A stretch of DNA of 64,000 nucleotides from Gibbula magus (lineage: Eukaryota > Mollusca > Gastropoda > Trochida > Trochidae). Positions 23,546-33,354 of the stretch are shown here, one piece after another. The first letter of the stretch is position 1. Every line of letters begins with the position of its first letter. The notes under the pieces were generated by a model. That model was not told the origin of the DNA and made no database searches. It saw only the letters and a list, made by a program, of their open reading frames with translations. The stretch lies in NCBI GenBank assembly GCA_936450465.1, contig OW388297.1:48374130-48438129 (forward strand). The letters run 5' to 3'. Position numbers and translations under genes: made by a program.

Positions 23546-24286
23546 CTGAAATCAAAGTTAAGTATTTAAAGACATTACTTTCTGCTAGTTACTATTAACA
23601 TTGAGGCTTTTGGAAACCTAGCTGTTTCATTAAATACTATTAACACAGGTGCTTATGCAACTAGCAAAACTCGAACCACACACAGATCTACAGTGGAAAC
23701 CGCCTAAATAAAGACCGCATAATTACAAAATAATTTGATGAGTAAACGCTTTGCTTTGGTCCCGGCAAATAATTATCACTATTTGTATCCGGTTAACTAA
23801 AATTGGATAAGTAAAATAAACCGCTGAAGTAAACGTTTTTCAACGTCCCTGGAAGCAAATTACCTAACAAATGAAACCTGATAACTGAAATATCAAACAC
23901 AACATGACTGATGCCAGCAAGTGTCAGTCATTAGTTAAATAAGCATCCTATTTGCAGCTCGCTAATTTCAATCAGTTGACAAAACACTGACAACAGGTTC
24001 TCTATTGCTCATTGTTTTAATTAGCCTGGTAGTGATAGTGAGTAGGCTAACTAGCATTGTCACAATGAGAAAAGAACATGGAGAAATGTTTTGTTTTGAG
24101 ACAATCCCTCATGGCGGCTTTCATGGAACTGTGATACATTTGTATTTGACTTGGAATGCAATTAATGCAATAAAATAAAGGACATAATGTAAAATAAATT
24201 TTACCACAGTCATTAAAATACTAACAAAACTATCAAATTTGATGCACTTATTCATCTGTCAGTACAAACTGATATCTTATATTCTG

Positions 24287-24291
24287 ATATA

Positions 24292-24336
<45 letters not shown>

Positions 24337-24354
24337 CTTTGTTGTTCTTTTCCA

Positions 24355-24401
<47 letters not shown>
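24287..24401. repeat. Paired (AT)n microsatellites at the Penelope-like element edge
   Basis: Two AT runs (about 24287-24333 and 24355-24401) are each followed by TTGTTGTTCTTTTCCAGTAT. That string is also the end of the Penelope-like element, in line with this class's habit of inserting at AT repeats. Confidence 0.8.
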
Positions 24402-24406
<5 letters not shown>

Positions 24407-24564
24407 TTGTTGTTCTTTTCCAGTATAGAGTGCGGAGCTAATTATACAAAAGATTAGAACACTGAATTATTTCATGTTTGTTACTCAAGAGTTTCATGCA
24501 CAATCAGAAACACAAGTGCTCTGTGTGGCAATCAACAGACAAACTGAATGTTAGCTGGTGGGAA

Positions 24565-25250
24565 CTATTTTTTTCTTACATGGCTTGGGTGCTTCCCATG
24601 TCGACAGGTTGACAAGAGTTCACTTCTTTTGTTGATGTTATTGCCTTTGTTTCTGAAGGATTTCGTGTGGTTATTGTAACGTAGCTTGAAAGAGCCGCTT
24701 GCTAGCCCTATGTATGAGACTGTGTCTGTTTGGGATGTCACAGTGGCTTGGTAGATGACGTCATCAATCAGGCATTTACCGTTGAGGGGGCAGTTTGCTT
24801 TCTGCCTGCAGTTACAGTTCTTCTCTTTAGGTGCTTGGCTTGTTGATTTCAGGACAGTTTTATTGTGCGCCTTGATTGTCTGTTTGATGTTTTTCATGCA
24901 GCTGTAACTGACTTTAACTGTTGATCTGTTGAAGATCTTGTTGAACTTGTTTTCATGTTTTCAGTTTCAGGAACATTTTGCTAATGTTCGTCTTGACATT
25001 TTTGCTGAATGGTGGATTGTACCATGTAACTTTCCTTGATCGTCTTCTATTTGCTCTTTCAACAGTGGGGTTTTGGGAGAATTGCGCATCATGGTTGTAA
25101 CCAGCTGTTGTTAGGGCCTCTTTGTAGTATGGGACTGCATTGTCGAATATGTCCTGGTTTGATGACAGCGTCGATATCCTTTTTTATAATTGCCTTGGGA
25201 ATGTTCTTTAAGATGTTGGGAGGGTGGTTTGATTTTGAGTTGATGTAGAC
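24565..25250 (-). pseudogene. PLE reverse-transcriptase C-terminus and GIY-YIG endonuclease
   Basis: Minus-strand translation gives YINSKSNHPPNILKNIPKAI, then WYNPPFSKNVKTNISKMFLK and VSYSCMKNIKQTIKAHNKTVL-type linker residues, and the finger-like CNCRQKANCPLNGKC. YIGLASGSFKLRYNNHTKSF, the GIY-YIG core of Penelope/Neptune endonucleases, comes next. A frame change near 25090 and another near 24945 break it, and the final part is short-circuited: HKSFRNKGNNINKRSELL skips the usual WELK region. Dead copy. Confidence 0.85.
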
Positions 25251-25750
25251 AGTCTCGAAAAGGGAAGGCAAGAACCAGTTTGATGTGTCAATGGGTGCAT
25301 ACGATGAAGCAGAGATATGTGAACTTGTTGGTCTGTTCACCCTTCATGAACTCAAGCAAATACCCTCGCTGAACAGTGTAGGGCTATACAGAGATGATGG
25401 ACTTGCAACAGTGAAGTCATGCTCTGGAAGCAAAGTCGACAGACTAAGAAAACACCTCATAAAAGTCTTCCAATCAAGTGGACTGAAAATCTGAAATGAA
25501 TGCTATGAAAAAGAGACAGAATTATCTAAATACATCTGGCAACTCAAAAGAAAACAACAAAACTACGAAATAAAATGGACCATCTTGAAACAATCAAACA
25601 CCAGCAAGCGAGATTCAGGATTATGCAACCTCTGTATTGAAGAGAAGCTGGAAATTCTCAGCAACAAAGGCAATAACATTCACAAAAGAAGTGAACTCTT
25701 GTCAACCTGTCGACATGGGAAGCACCCAAGCCATGTAAGAAAAAAATAGT
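25250..25750 (+). pseudogene. PLE reverse-transcriptase palm fused to endonuclease tail
   Basis: Plus-strand frame FDVSMGAYDEAEICELVG, then VGLYRDDGLATVKS (YRDD is the PLE catalytic box) and KVFQSSGLKI, interrupted by a stop at about 25492. It continues with the endonuclease tail TELSKYIWQLKRK, IKWTILKQSN and LCNLCIEEKLEILSNKGN. The thumb and the GIY-YIG core between these parts are deleted. The end CRHGKHPSHVRKK is the same as in the minus-strand copy. Confidence 0.85.
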
Positions 25751-25959
25751 TCCCACCAGCTAACATTCAGTTTGTCTGATGATTGCCACACAGAGCACTT
25801 GTGTTTCTGTTTGTGCATGAAACTCTGAGTAACAAACATGAAATAATCCAGTGTTCTAATCTTTTGTATAATTAGCTCCTCTATTCCAAGTGTTGAGCAC
25901 TCTATACTGGAAAAGAACAACAAATTTGTACATTGCCCCCGGAATTATTCTGGTTGGGC

Positions 25960-26315
25960 ACTCTAGTTCTATCACAGTTTCACACGGATTACCACCCAGT
26001 AGCAACATGGAACAATTCAAGATCAACTACTCAGGTAAAAACATCCCCATACCATCCAGGAGAGAGTTCATAAAGAGGCTACTTGAGCAAACTGAGAAGC
26101 TTATCAAACGAATGAGATGGAAAACACTCTTCTTCCTCAAATCAGATACAGATTCGGACAGTAGCAGCGAAGATAGCGAATCAGAAAAACCCTACTTTAG
26201 CCTGAAATCAAAGAGAACACCACCACAAATAGAAGAGATGATGGATTTTGAAAAAGGTATGCTTGATATGGTCGAAAACATCAAATTCAGGACCGTGAAT
26301 GACAACTTCTTTTGA
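25960..26315 (+). pseudogene. PLE N-terminal region
   Basis: The open frame contains IPIPSRREFIKRLLEQTEKL, then KRMRWKTLFFLKSD, SLKSKRTPPQIEEM and ENIKFRTVNDNFF, the order seen upstream of the RT in Penelope-like proteins. It stops at 26313 and no RT follows. A serine-rich acidic insert (SDTDSDSSSEDSESE) sits in the middle. Confidence 0.75.
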
Positions 26316-26489
26316 AAACTTAAAGGAGATATGGACAAAATAAAACTTGAAAACAATATATATATGATTTCCTAATCGATTAATACTGGTTCATGTATAT
26401 GGCTATCATTTGCAGGTTTTTACAGGTTTGGATAAGTAAAGTACCGGATAAGTAAACATTTTGATAAGTCCCTTGTTATTTAACTGTAT

Positions 26490-27055
26490 GTGGTCCTTCT
26501 GAAGGTTGAATATTTACAATAACGGCATACACATTTACAGCAATATTACCTTGTACTGATGAAGTTCAACACGCACTGTCATGGTGAAGGTTCTGTTCTT
26601 CTTGAAAGGAAACGATGTATCCAGTGCGCTTTCTTCTCTCCCCCACAGCCGCATCTTTGAGTTTCTCACCACACTTTTATGGGATAATCTCACTGAAAAG
26701 TGAAAGATGATGTTTCTTCTTGTGTTATCCGCGAAATTCACGTCGAAACTGGAATTTAAAATAAACATAGGTAACAATGATCTTGGTTCACATATAATTG
26801 AAAAACAATAGTATTATTCAAATGAACGTATTAACAAAGAAAGTACCAATAGACATAGTTTCAATGTAAGGAGTAATCCTAGTGAAATTCAGTGTACTAA
26901 ATTCTAAAGATGATTAAAGTATATTAATATACCTGATAAATAGACGCACTGTGTATACTTCGAAGGCAAGTACAAAAGGGACTACAAGCGTCCAGAAATG
27001 TTCCAAAGGGGAAGGGGGGGATACCCTTATTGAAAGGTTGGGGATGGTTCAATTA
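26490..27055. repeat. Segmental duplication around galectin exon 4, gene 2
   Basis: Matches 61585-62000 and, across the SINE and local duplication, 62380-62490 of gene 3. Intronic sequence aligns as well as the exon. Confidence 0.85.
26550..26748 (-). CDS. Gene 2 exon 4: sugar-binding core of galectin CRD
   Basis: This 199-nt exon lies between TTCCAG|T and AAG|GTAATA. It encodes residues 193-258 and holds the family's carbohydrate-binding signature. By alignment to galectin-1 numbering, H44 = H208, R48 = R212, V59 = V219, N61 = N221, W68 = W227 and E71 = E230 are kept. N46 is replaced by S210 (motif HFSVR), and R73 by S232 (WGREES). The PF that follows (FPFKKNRTF) is typical of the fold. The lost N46 and R73 suggest an altered or weakened beta-galactoside specificity. 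Gene 3 has the same exon length and splice sites but keeps R73, so the change is specific to this copy. Confidence 0.88.
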
Positions 27056-27058
27056 CGA

Positions 27059-27076
27059 GGGGGGGGGGGGGGGGGG
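27059..27076. repeat. Poly-G tract (18 G)
   Basis: An uninterrupted G run in intron 3 of gene 2, able to form G-quadruplex structures in the plus-strand DNA; in the pre-mRNA it is poly-C. Confidence 0.9.
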
Positions 27077-27341
27077 TGCTCCTCAGAATCCACCATTGTT
27101 CATGGCCCTCTCCGTCTTTGTTCGGAATTCAGCATCATCAATCCCTGGATATTGTTGACCACTAACAGTGCACAAGTTTGGAGTGGCTTTTGTAATGAGC
27201 ATTGTTTGTTTAATTATTCCAAAATCAATTAGAACGGTTGTTTTTACCTCTGTTAGACAAAAACATCATCATTTTTTTCTTTCTTAGAACGTATGTAAAA
27301 GTATACGAGTGTGTCGCTATTTTTGAGGTACAAGTTCTTAC

Positions 27342-27427
27342 CCCCCTGGTTTAGTGGGCCTTCCTTGTATGTCGATAACAGAACCAACAGTGATGTTTCC
27401 TTCCACTGGGACTGTCAAAGGTGTTTC
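27342..27427 (-). CDS. Gene 2 exon 3: first part of galectin CRD
   Basis: This is an 86-nt exon between TTTTCAG|GA and GG|GTAAGA. It encodes residues 164-191 plus two bases of a glycine codon. The segment has the pattern of the first galectin beta strands: TVPVEG, then a GSVIDIQGRP stretch, which matches the family's 'G..i.i.G.p' signature. It enters in phase 0 from the sushi exon and leaves in phase 2, exactly what exon 4 needs. Only 593 bp of intron, including an 18-G tract, separates it from exon 4. The matching exon of gene 3 is not visible; a LINE lies where it would be expected, so it may be beyond the right edge. Confidence 0.8.
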
Positions 27428-28500
27428 CTGAAAATTGGCAGAAAAAAATGCAACAACCACTGTGTGTTATTACTTTCATACCATATGTTAATTAATTAAT
27501 CAGGCCCCCTAGGTAATTGAAGGAAATGCATCAATTTTGAAGAAAATCCATCCAAATTTGAAAGAAACGCGTCCATTACATAAGAAAATGCTTCCTTTAT
27601 CGGAACAAACGCAGCAATATCGGTGAATCCACGGTAATTACTGAAACAGACAGTCCGATTTTGGAAGGAAAAACGTCGCTATCAGAAACAACTTCTTCCC
27701 TTTCCGTGATTTCTCGGTCGATGCCGGAAATGCAACACATCCAGAAATGGCGTCCGAAGAAGGTTCTCCTGTTTCTGTGATTAATTTTTACTGTTTACAG
27801 TCCATACTTTACATGAATCCATGTCAATGTCAAAACTATGTACAAAAACAATGTCAACAATAGTAAATATAATTTTTTAACTTCGACTGGCTGCTCCTTT
27901 TAATAGCCGTTTCTTTGAAATTAAAATCTTTTTAATTAATCACAATCCTTTATGTGGTATCATTTCATTTTTTCTATAGCGAAACTATTATAACAAACAA
28001 ACAAAATTATCGTCGCTTACCAAACTCACTATTTTGACATTTCTATTTTACTTATAGAGAGAGGTGTCTGCACACCTAAGGATTGATAAGCTATGAAATG
28101 TAATTGCTAAGATTAAAGTGTTTGTGAAAAGGGTAGGACAAGTCTCTTAAAAATAAAAGTAGGAATAATAGTAACTTGAAAAAGTAGGGGTAACATAACA
28201 CTATACTGCCATTACCACTGACTTCAACTTTATTTTGGAAATTAATTCATCATAATGATTCATTCGAGTGACTTGAAACAACAGGTACATGGAAGCACAC
28301 CCCTGAGGGATAGAAAATTTTACTTTTTCCAAAATATAACCAGTGGAAATATAAAATAGTAAAATCAACAAGAACACAGAAGTAGATTTTGATGAAAGTT
28401 ACATGAAAAACAAATCAACAAAGTCAACAAATCACAACACAGAAGTAGCTTAATTCATTTTAGCTCTGAATATGACGAAGTAAAATATTAAAAAATTCAC
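27428..28500. other. Intron 2 of gene 2: no recognisable feature
   Basis: AT-rich intronic DNA. I see no exon-like open segment flanked by splice sites and no known element. Confidence 0.45.
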
Positions 28501-28872
28501 CCAAAATTCACCAAATCGTGTTACATTTTGCACTGCACCCCTCCTAGTGGTAAAGAAGACATGTGCCAAATGTGAAAAGGATGAATAGTTTTTCTGTTAT
28601 CGATCGGTTAAAAAATATAAAAATCGCCAAAATTAAAAAAAATCACCAATTTGGTTTAAACTTCTCACTGCACCTCTTCTAGTGGTAAAGAAGACATGTG
28701 CCAAATTTGAAAAGGATGAGATGAATAGTTTTTCTGTAATCGATCGGACAAAAAATGACTTCGGACGGACGGAAGGACGGAAGGACGGATGGAAGGACGG
28801 ACGGAAGGACGGACGGACGGAATCGTTGGTATTGCTATATACCCCCGACCTTTTTAGGTCGGGGGTATAACA
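28500..28872 (+). repeat. Interspersed repeat ending in (GGACGGAC)n and a hairpin
   Basis: A unit with CTAGTGGTAAAGAAGACATG occurs twice in tandem (28546 and 28680). It is followed by GACGGACGGAAGGACGG-type repeats (28761-28820) and a 14-bp-stem hairpin, TATACCCCCGACCT/AGGTCGGGGGTATA (28838-28869). A related hairpin end is near 39015-39048. Confidence 0.65.
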
Positions 28873-29435
28873 AGGTCTAGTTTTGACATGACAATTCATG
28901 GGCTAGTTTATATTGGTTTGTTGAGTCAGTTGGGCCTGTCAGTTGGGCTGTCGATGAACAGAACTTTATTTATTCTTTAGCGTACATGACAACATCGTGT
29001 CAGACTGGTGAAGCCCGAAGAACGCACACCATATGGTGTCATATCAAATTGTTCCTGGAGGAATAAGATACTGTTACATCCCTATTTTCACAGAATCCGT
29101 TTAAGTCCTACACTTAAGAATTATGAAAGAACTGGAAATTAAGTTTTACAACTGTTTGAAATATTTGAAAAAATAAATGCATAACTTGATAACTGGACGA
29201 ACTCAAGCTATACCTAGACCTTTAGGTATCAACAGATAATACTAGAAACTGCTCAAGAAAATGCTAAAACATTAAACCAATATATTGTGAACAAGCAAAT
29301 GTTAGTGTCACTCTTGTCCATATCGTGCTCGAGGTTTTACTGAGCGTCATGATCTGGTCATATATGAGTCATTTGTTGCCGCTGGTGGTGATTGAAAGGC
29401 AATATTGGGTTCTGAACCAGTTCTGTCGTAGGTCT
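28873..29435. other. Intron 2 of gene 2: no recognisable feature
   Basis: Between the hairpin-ended repeat and the Gypsy element. No LTR could be recognised here. Confidence 0.4.
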
Positions 29436-30434
29436 TCACAACTGTATCAAAGGACACTGACTTCTCACGGAGCTGGTGCCGGTTACGTCGAAGTGTACCA
29501 CCATCAGCCTGCTTGACCATGAATGATCTGGGCTCATCACATGTATCTTGTACCTGACCAGGCTTCTACCTTTTGCTGTTCTGGTCCTGAATAAGGATGT
29601 TTTGTCCTTTATCCAGTGTTGGAAGATCTCTAGCAGATCTGCCATGGTTGGTTTTCTGTGAGGTCTACCTCTCATTCAGACGATTGATGACGTCATATCG
29701 ACCCTGAGATTTGTTGCTTGTGTGGACAGGCAGTGTGTCCTTTATCTTCCTATTGAATAGTAGTTCAGCAGGACTGGGTAACTTGTGATCGATGGCTGTT
29801 GTTTAAAGACAACAAAGCCAAATCAATATATTTGTTCCCTCGCTTTGCCTTCTTGATGGTGTTCTTGATTATTTGGATTTGTCGCTCAACAAATCCATTG
29901 GACCTGGGGTAGTGTGGTGAGGAAGTCACGTGTTGGAATCCCAATTCCAATGCAAATCTCTGGTACTCAGCACTGTTGTAATGAGGACCATTATCAGACA
30001 TCACTGCGGATGGTATGCCATGTTCTGCAAACACTTGCTTAGATATGGCAACAACCTAGGAGCTTGGACATCGATCTGGAAGCTTTCGCACTACCATGTA
30101 CTTGCTGTAATAGTCCACAATAACAAGGTAGTTATCCCCCATCCAAAGAGAACAAGTCTGTCCCTTAATAGTCCCAGGGTTTGGTCGGCACTTCATGCTG
30201 GTGTAGACTCTCGTGTTGCTGGCTCCGCTGGAACTCTTGACAAATGCAGCACTGTTTACACATAAGGTCTATATAACTGTTGATTCTGAGCCAGTACACA
30301 GATTGTCTTGCTCGTAGGATGGTTTTATATCGACCAAGATGTCCAGTGTGTAGCTGCTCTAGGATTCCTTTCTGAAGCGGTTTTGGAATGATGACACGTT
30401 CATCTTTTAACAGAACACCATTTTCTACCGACAA
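29436..30434 (-). pseudogene. Gypsy integrase fragments
   Basis: 30434-30165 carries the HHCC zinc-binding region (LHTGHLGRYKTILRARQSVY, then CKQCCICQEF). 30034-29765 carries part of the catalytic core, SDNGPHYNSAEYQRFALELG and YPRSNGFVERQIQIIKNT, with the second Asp and the Glu. 29675-29436 is a C-terminal tail. The first catalytic Asp region (about 30035-30164) is frame-broken. Inactive. Confidence 0.85.
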
Positions 30435-30595
30435 CTCATCACGGAAACTCGAACCTGAAGATCTGTAGGTACTTCTTTCAAGGTGTCAGGCAATCCTTGC
30501 ATAATCATCCCTGTGAGCTGGTGGAGCACTGGGTCTGCTCTGGTTTGGTTCTGTACATCTCATATCTTCTGTGTAGAGTACTGAACATGGTCTAC

Positions 30596-31190
30596 TCACA
30601 CGTCAAGATCAATGGCTTGCTGGTTTTCAGGATTTTGAAGACGACTCAAGGAATCTGGTAAGGTTAGTAGTTTTCCAGGTCTGTATTCGATAGTGAAGGT
30701 GTATCCTTGGAGTTTTAGCATCATTCTCTGAAGCCTTGGAGGTGCTGAAGTAATGTTCTTGTTCAGGATCATGATCAATGGTTTGTGGTCTGTAACAATG
30801 TGGAAGCTTCTCCCATAGACATAGGTTTTGAATCGCTCAACACCAAAGCAGACTGCTAACATTTCCCTCTCGATATTAGCGTATCTTGTTTCTGTGTCAG
30901 TTAAGGACTTCGAAGCGTATACAATTGGTCGCTCCTCTCCTCTCTGGTTTGGTTGTAAGAGTGCTGCCCCTAAACCCTTCTGAATGGCATCAACATGTAG
31001 TACGACTGGTGAGGTTGTATCATAGTACTGAAGTGTTGCATCAGCATTGATCGGAGTCTTCAGCGTTTCAAAGCCGTTCTGGTAAGTTTCATCCCACACA
31101 AATGGAACATCCTTCTTCAAAAGTTGCCGGAGTGTCGCTGCCTTCTCAGCCAGGCTAGGTATGAAGAGAGAAAGATACTGGATAAGACCA
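30596..31190 (-). pseudogene. Gypsy RNase H domain
   Basis: The tether and RNase H segment includes FVWDETYQNGFETLK, VVLHVDAIQKGLGAALLQ, PIVYASKSLTDTETRYANIE, EREMLAVCFGVERFKTYVYG and FHIVTDHKPL. The first catalytic Asp (HVDA), the Glu (EREMLA) and the TDH Asp are all present. It is the best-preserved domain of this copy and ends at a stop at 30596. Confidence 0.85.
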
Positions 31191-31195
31191 AGAAA

Positions 31196-31384
31196 TTATT
31201 TTCGTTTCTTCTTGTTGTTGGGTGTTGGCATGCCCTGGATGCCGTCTACCTTCTTTGGGTCGGGATGTACACCCTCTGCGTCGTACACAATGCCAAAGAT
31301 TGAGATCTGGTTCTGTTTGATGGAGCACTTTTTGGAGTTGAACATGAGACCATTCTTATTGGCTACCTTCATGAGCTGTAGCAA
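31196..31384 (-). pseudogene. Gypsy reverse-transcriptase connection fragment
   Basis: NGLMFNSKKCSIKQNQISIF, then VHPDPKKVDGIQGMPTP, the part after the catalytic box of Gypsy RTs. It is separated from the preceding frame by a stop at about 31400 and from RNase H by a frameshift. Confidence 0.8.
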
Positions 31385-31399
31385 GTTTTTGTCATGTTC

Positions 31400-32491
31400 T
31401 TATTCCGTGCGCCCATGTACCACAACATCGTCAGTGATGCCATCTGCTCCATCACACTGTTCAAGGATTGAATCCATTCGCTGCTGAAATAGGTCCTGAG
31501 ACACAGCAAGGCCGAATGGAAGTCTCTCAAAACAGTACCTCCCAAATGGTGTTCTGAATGTGATGAGGGGTGTACTTTCTGAGTCTAACTTCAGACTCCA
31601 ATAACCAGCTTTTGCGTCCAGTTTTGAGAAAACTTTTGCCCCGTTGAGCTTGTGAGTCATCGTCTGTTGCTCTTTAACTCCATTAACGTATGTGTGCATT
31701 GTCACTGCACCGAGATCACATCTTGATCTCAATCCAATGACAGCTGGACCGTGAACCTCTACAATGTAGAACTTGGTTGTTAACCATTCTGTGGAGTCAT
31801 ATCTACAGGGTTTGTCGATTGATCCGAAGCATTTGATAGGTGTCTCGTTGTAGGCTATCAGTCTTGTATGTTCTTCAGACTTGATCTTGTTAACAGCCGG
31901 ATATCCCTCATCATCAAGGCGATCTGGAAACATGTTACGAAATGTTCTGAATGGTAGGGTGTTCCACTGAGCACCAGTGTCAACTTTTAGTTTAAGGTTA
32001 CACTTGGTCTTTCGGTTGAGGTTGATGTCTACGATAGCGTATGCTTCATCTCTGTATCTCTCCTGTTCATCCAGACACATGGAAGAGATTGTAATGGACT
32101 CAAATGATATGGCATCAAATTCTGTCTTTGTCTTTTGCCCACTTCGATTTCTTGATCCCTTGGACTGCCGTGCCGGACTAGGTGAGCTTGATCTGGTCTG
32201 TTTTCCCCGTCGATTAGAGGATGATCTGTATGGTCTGTTGTATGACTGTTTCCTTGAATATCTGGATGTCAGACACACTTTCCTCCGGTGTCCTTGTTTC
32301 CCACAGGCGCTACACGTTGATGAATAAGCTGGACACTTGTTTTCGGGTTTTCGAGGATGGTCACCACCACAGTTGAGGCATGCTGTTTTAATAGCATCAG
32401 TCTTGATAGTGGTCTCCTGTGTACCAATGTTCATAGATTTTAGTTCTTGAATACCTCTCTCAGTAGCTTCATAACTGCGACCTAACTTCAA
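31400..32491 (-). pseudogene. Gypsy gag zinc knuckle, protease and truncated reverse transcriptase
   Basis: A 363-codon open frame. Residues about 38-66 hold nucleocapsid-like cysteines (CLNCGGDHP...CP and CSACGKQGHRRKVC), followed by a basic Ser/Arg-rich stretch. Residues about 168-180 contain LKVDTGAQWN, the DTGA active site of a retropepsin. After residue about 278 the frame jumps from the protease-RT spacer to LNGAKVFSKLDAKAGYW, the RT palm, so the RT fingers are missing while the frame stays open. FGRYCFERLPFGLAVSQDLF follows. In place of the usual YIDD-type box it reads ITDDVVVHG. Inactive. Confidence 0.85.
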
Positions 32492-32574
32492 TGCTTCCTG
32501 AACTGTATATCCTTTGGGTTTGTTTAATAGTTCCTTTTGGAAGTCTTCAATTGGTGTTGATGCTAATACTTTTT

Positions 32575-32847
32575 CTAGAATTCGTTCATTGGTTCATCAG
32601 GTGTGAATTCACACTTCTGTGCCTGCTCTCGGCATTTAGTCACAAATTCATCTAGTGTTTCCTTAGTCTCCTTCTGGTAGAAGAAATGCATCTTCAGTCG
32701 TGCAACTCTGAAGTTTTGACTCGGATTCAATTGCTCATCGAACCTTGTCCAAAGATATGCATGATCTTCTTTCTGATCTTCTGTTAAGGTCCATGAATTA
32801 TATCTGCGAATACCTTCATCATCAATCCCACTAAGGATATAAGCCAC
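32575..32847 (-). pseudogene. Gypsy gag (capsid) fragment
   Basis: Encodes the C-terminal half of a Gypsy capsid: AYILSGIDDEGIRRYNSW, YLWTRFDEQLNP, KMHFFYQKETKETLDEFVTK and REQAQKCEF. The frame leads towards the zinc-knuckle region but is broken near 32570. The N-terminal half is absent. Confidence 0.75.
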
Positions 32848-32856
32848 TTTTTCCTA

Positions 32857-33354
32857 ATTTTTGACACGCTTGATGACAAAAAATAATTCCATTTTCTGTT
32901 TGAAAAGGGAAAATGCTTCTAGCAAGTTGTGACTATCCCACTTCATAAAGGGCATTATCTCTTTAGTTATTTTTGTAGAAAACACTTGAGAACTGGATTA
33001 TTTGTTAAAAAGTTTGTTTTGTTGTTAACACCACACAATATAGGCAGGTATATGTTTGCCGCTATACAGTCCTTCTGTATTCATCAAAGTTCATTAAAAT
33101 ATATTCACTGTGATATCAATAACTGCTTTGGTCAGGTAAAATCCCAAATCAAATACATCTAAATCGGGAAAAATGTTGTAGCAAACAATACGGGTAACCG
33201 TAGATTCCTATGAGTTGGTTATGTGGATTGTGGCAGATTTTGCACATGTTCACAGTTCAATCACATGATGAAATTTGATAAATTTTATATTTATGAATGA
33301 AACTGTCAGGAAACGTTGGTTCAGCATGTATTTTAAAGTTAATTGAAGTTTCAA
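32857..33354. other. Intron 2 of gene 2: no recognisable feature
   Basis: AT-rich spacer between the Gypsy and pogo remnants. Confidence 0.4.

Larger units (their letters stand above)
22900..23710. repeat. Segmental duplication, 3' end of galectin gene 2
   Basis: Matches 60930-61590 (3' flank, exon 5 and adjacent intron). Similarity remains visible outside the exon, including GGAAACATGCGATGAAGGAC. Confidence 0.85.
24337..26350. mobile_element. Composite, inverted Penelope-like element (PLE) in intron 4 of gene 2
   Basis: Two partial copies meet head to head at about 25250. The minus-strand arm (25250-24430) encodes the RT thumb and GIY-YIG endonuclease. The plus-strand arm (25250-25925) encodes the RT palm joined to an endonuclease tail. 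Their 3' ends are an inverted repeat (24406-24650 against 25670-25925). A plus-strand N-terminal piece (25960-26315) follows. Intron 4 of gene 3 lacks it, so the insertion is specific to gene 2. Confidence 0.85.
29436..32856 (-). mobile_element. Decayed Ty3/Gypsy retrotransposon in intron 2 of gene 2
   Basis: The minus strand reads gag capsid end, zinc knuckle, protease, reverse transcriptase, RNase H, then integrase, the Gypsy order. Integrase after RNase H excludes the Copia order. It is truncated at the 5' side near 32856 and at the 3' side near 29436. No LTRs or envelope gene are seen. It is broken by stops, frameshifts and one large in-frame deletion. Confidence 0.9.

Noticed and set aside
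24239..24457. Open frame rich in Ile-Tyr
   Set aside because: It is the translation of the (AT)n microsatellites.
28633..28899. Open frame with PSFRPSFHPSFRPS repeats
   Set aside because: Translation of the GGACGGAC simple repeat near the hairpin end of a dispersed repeat.
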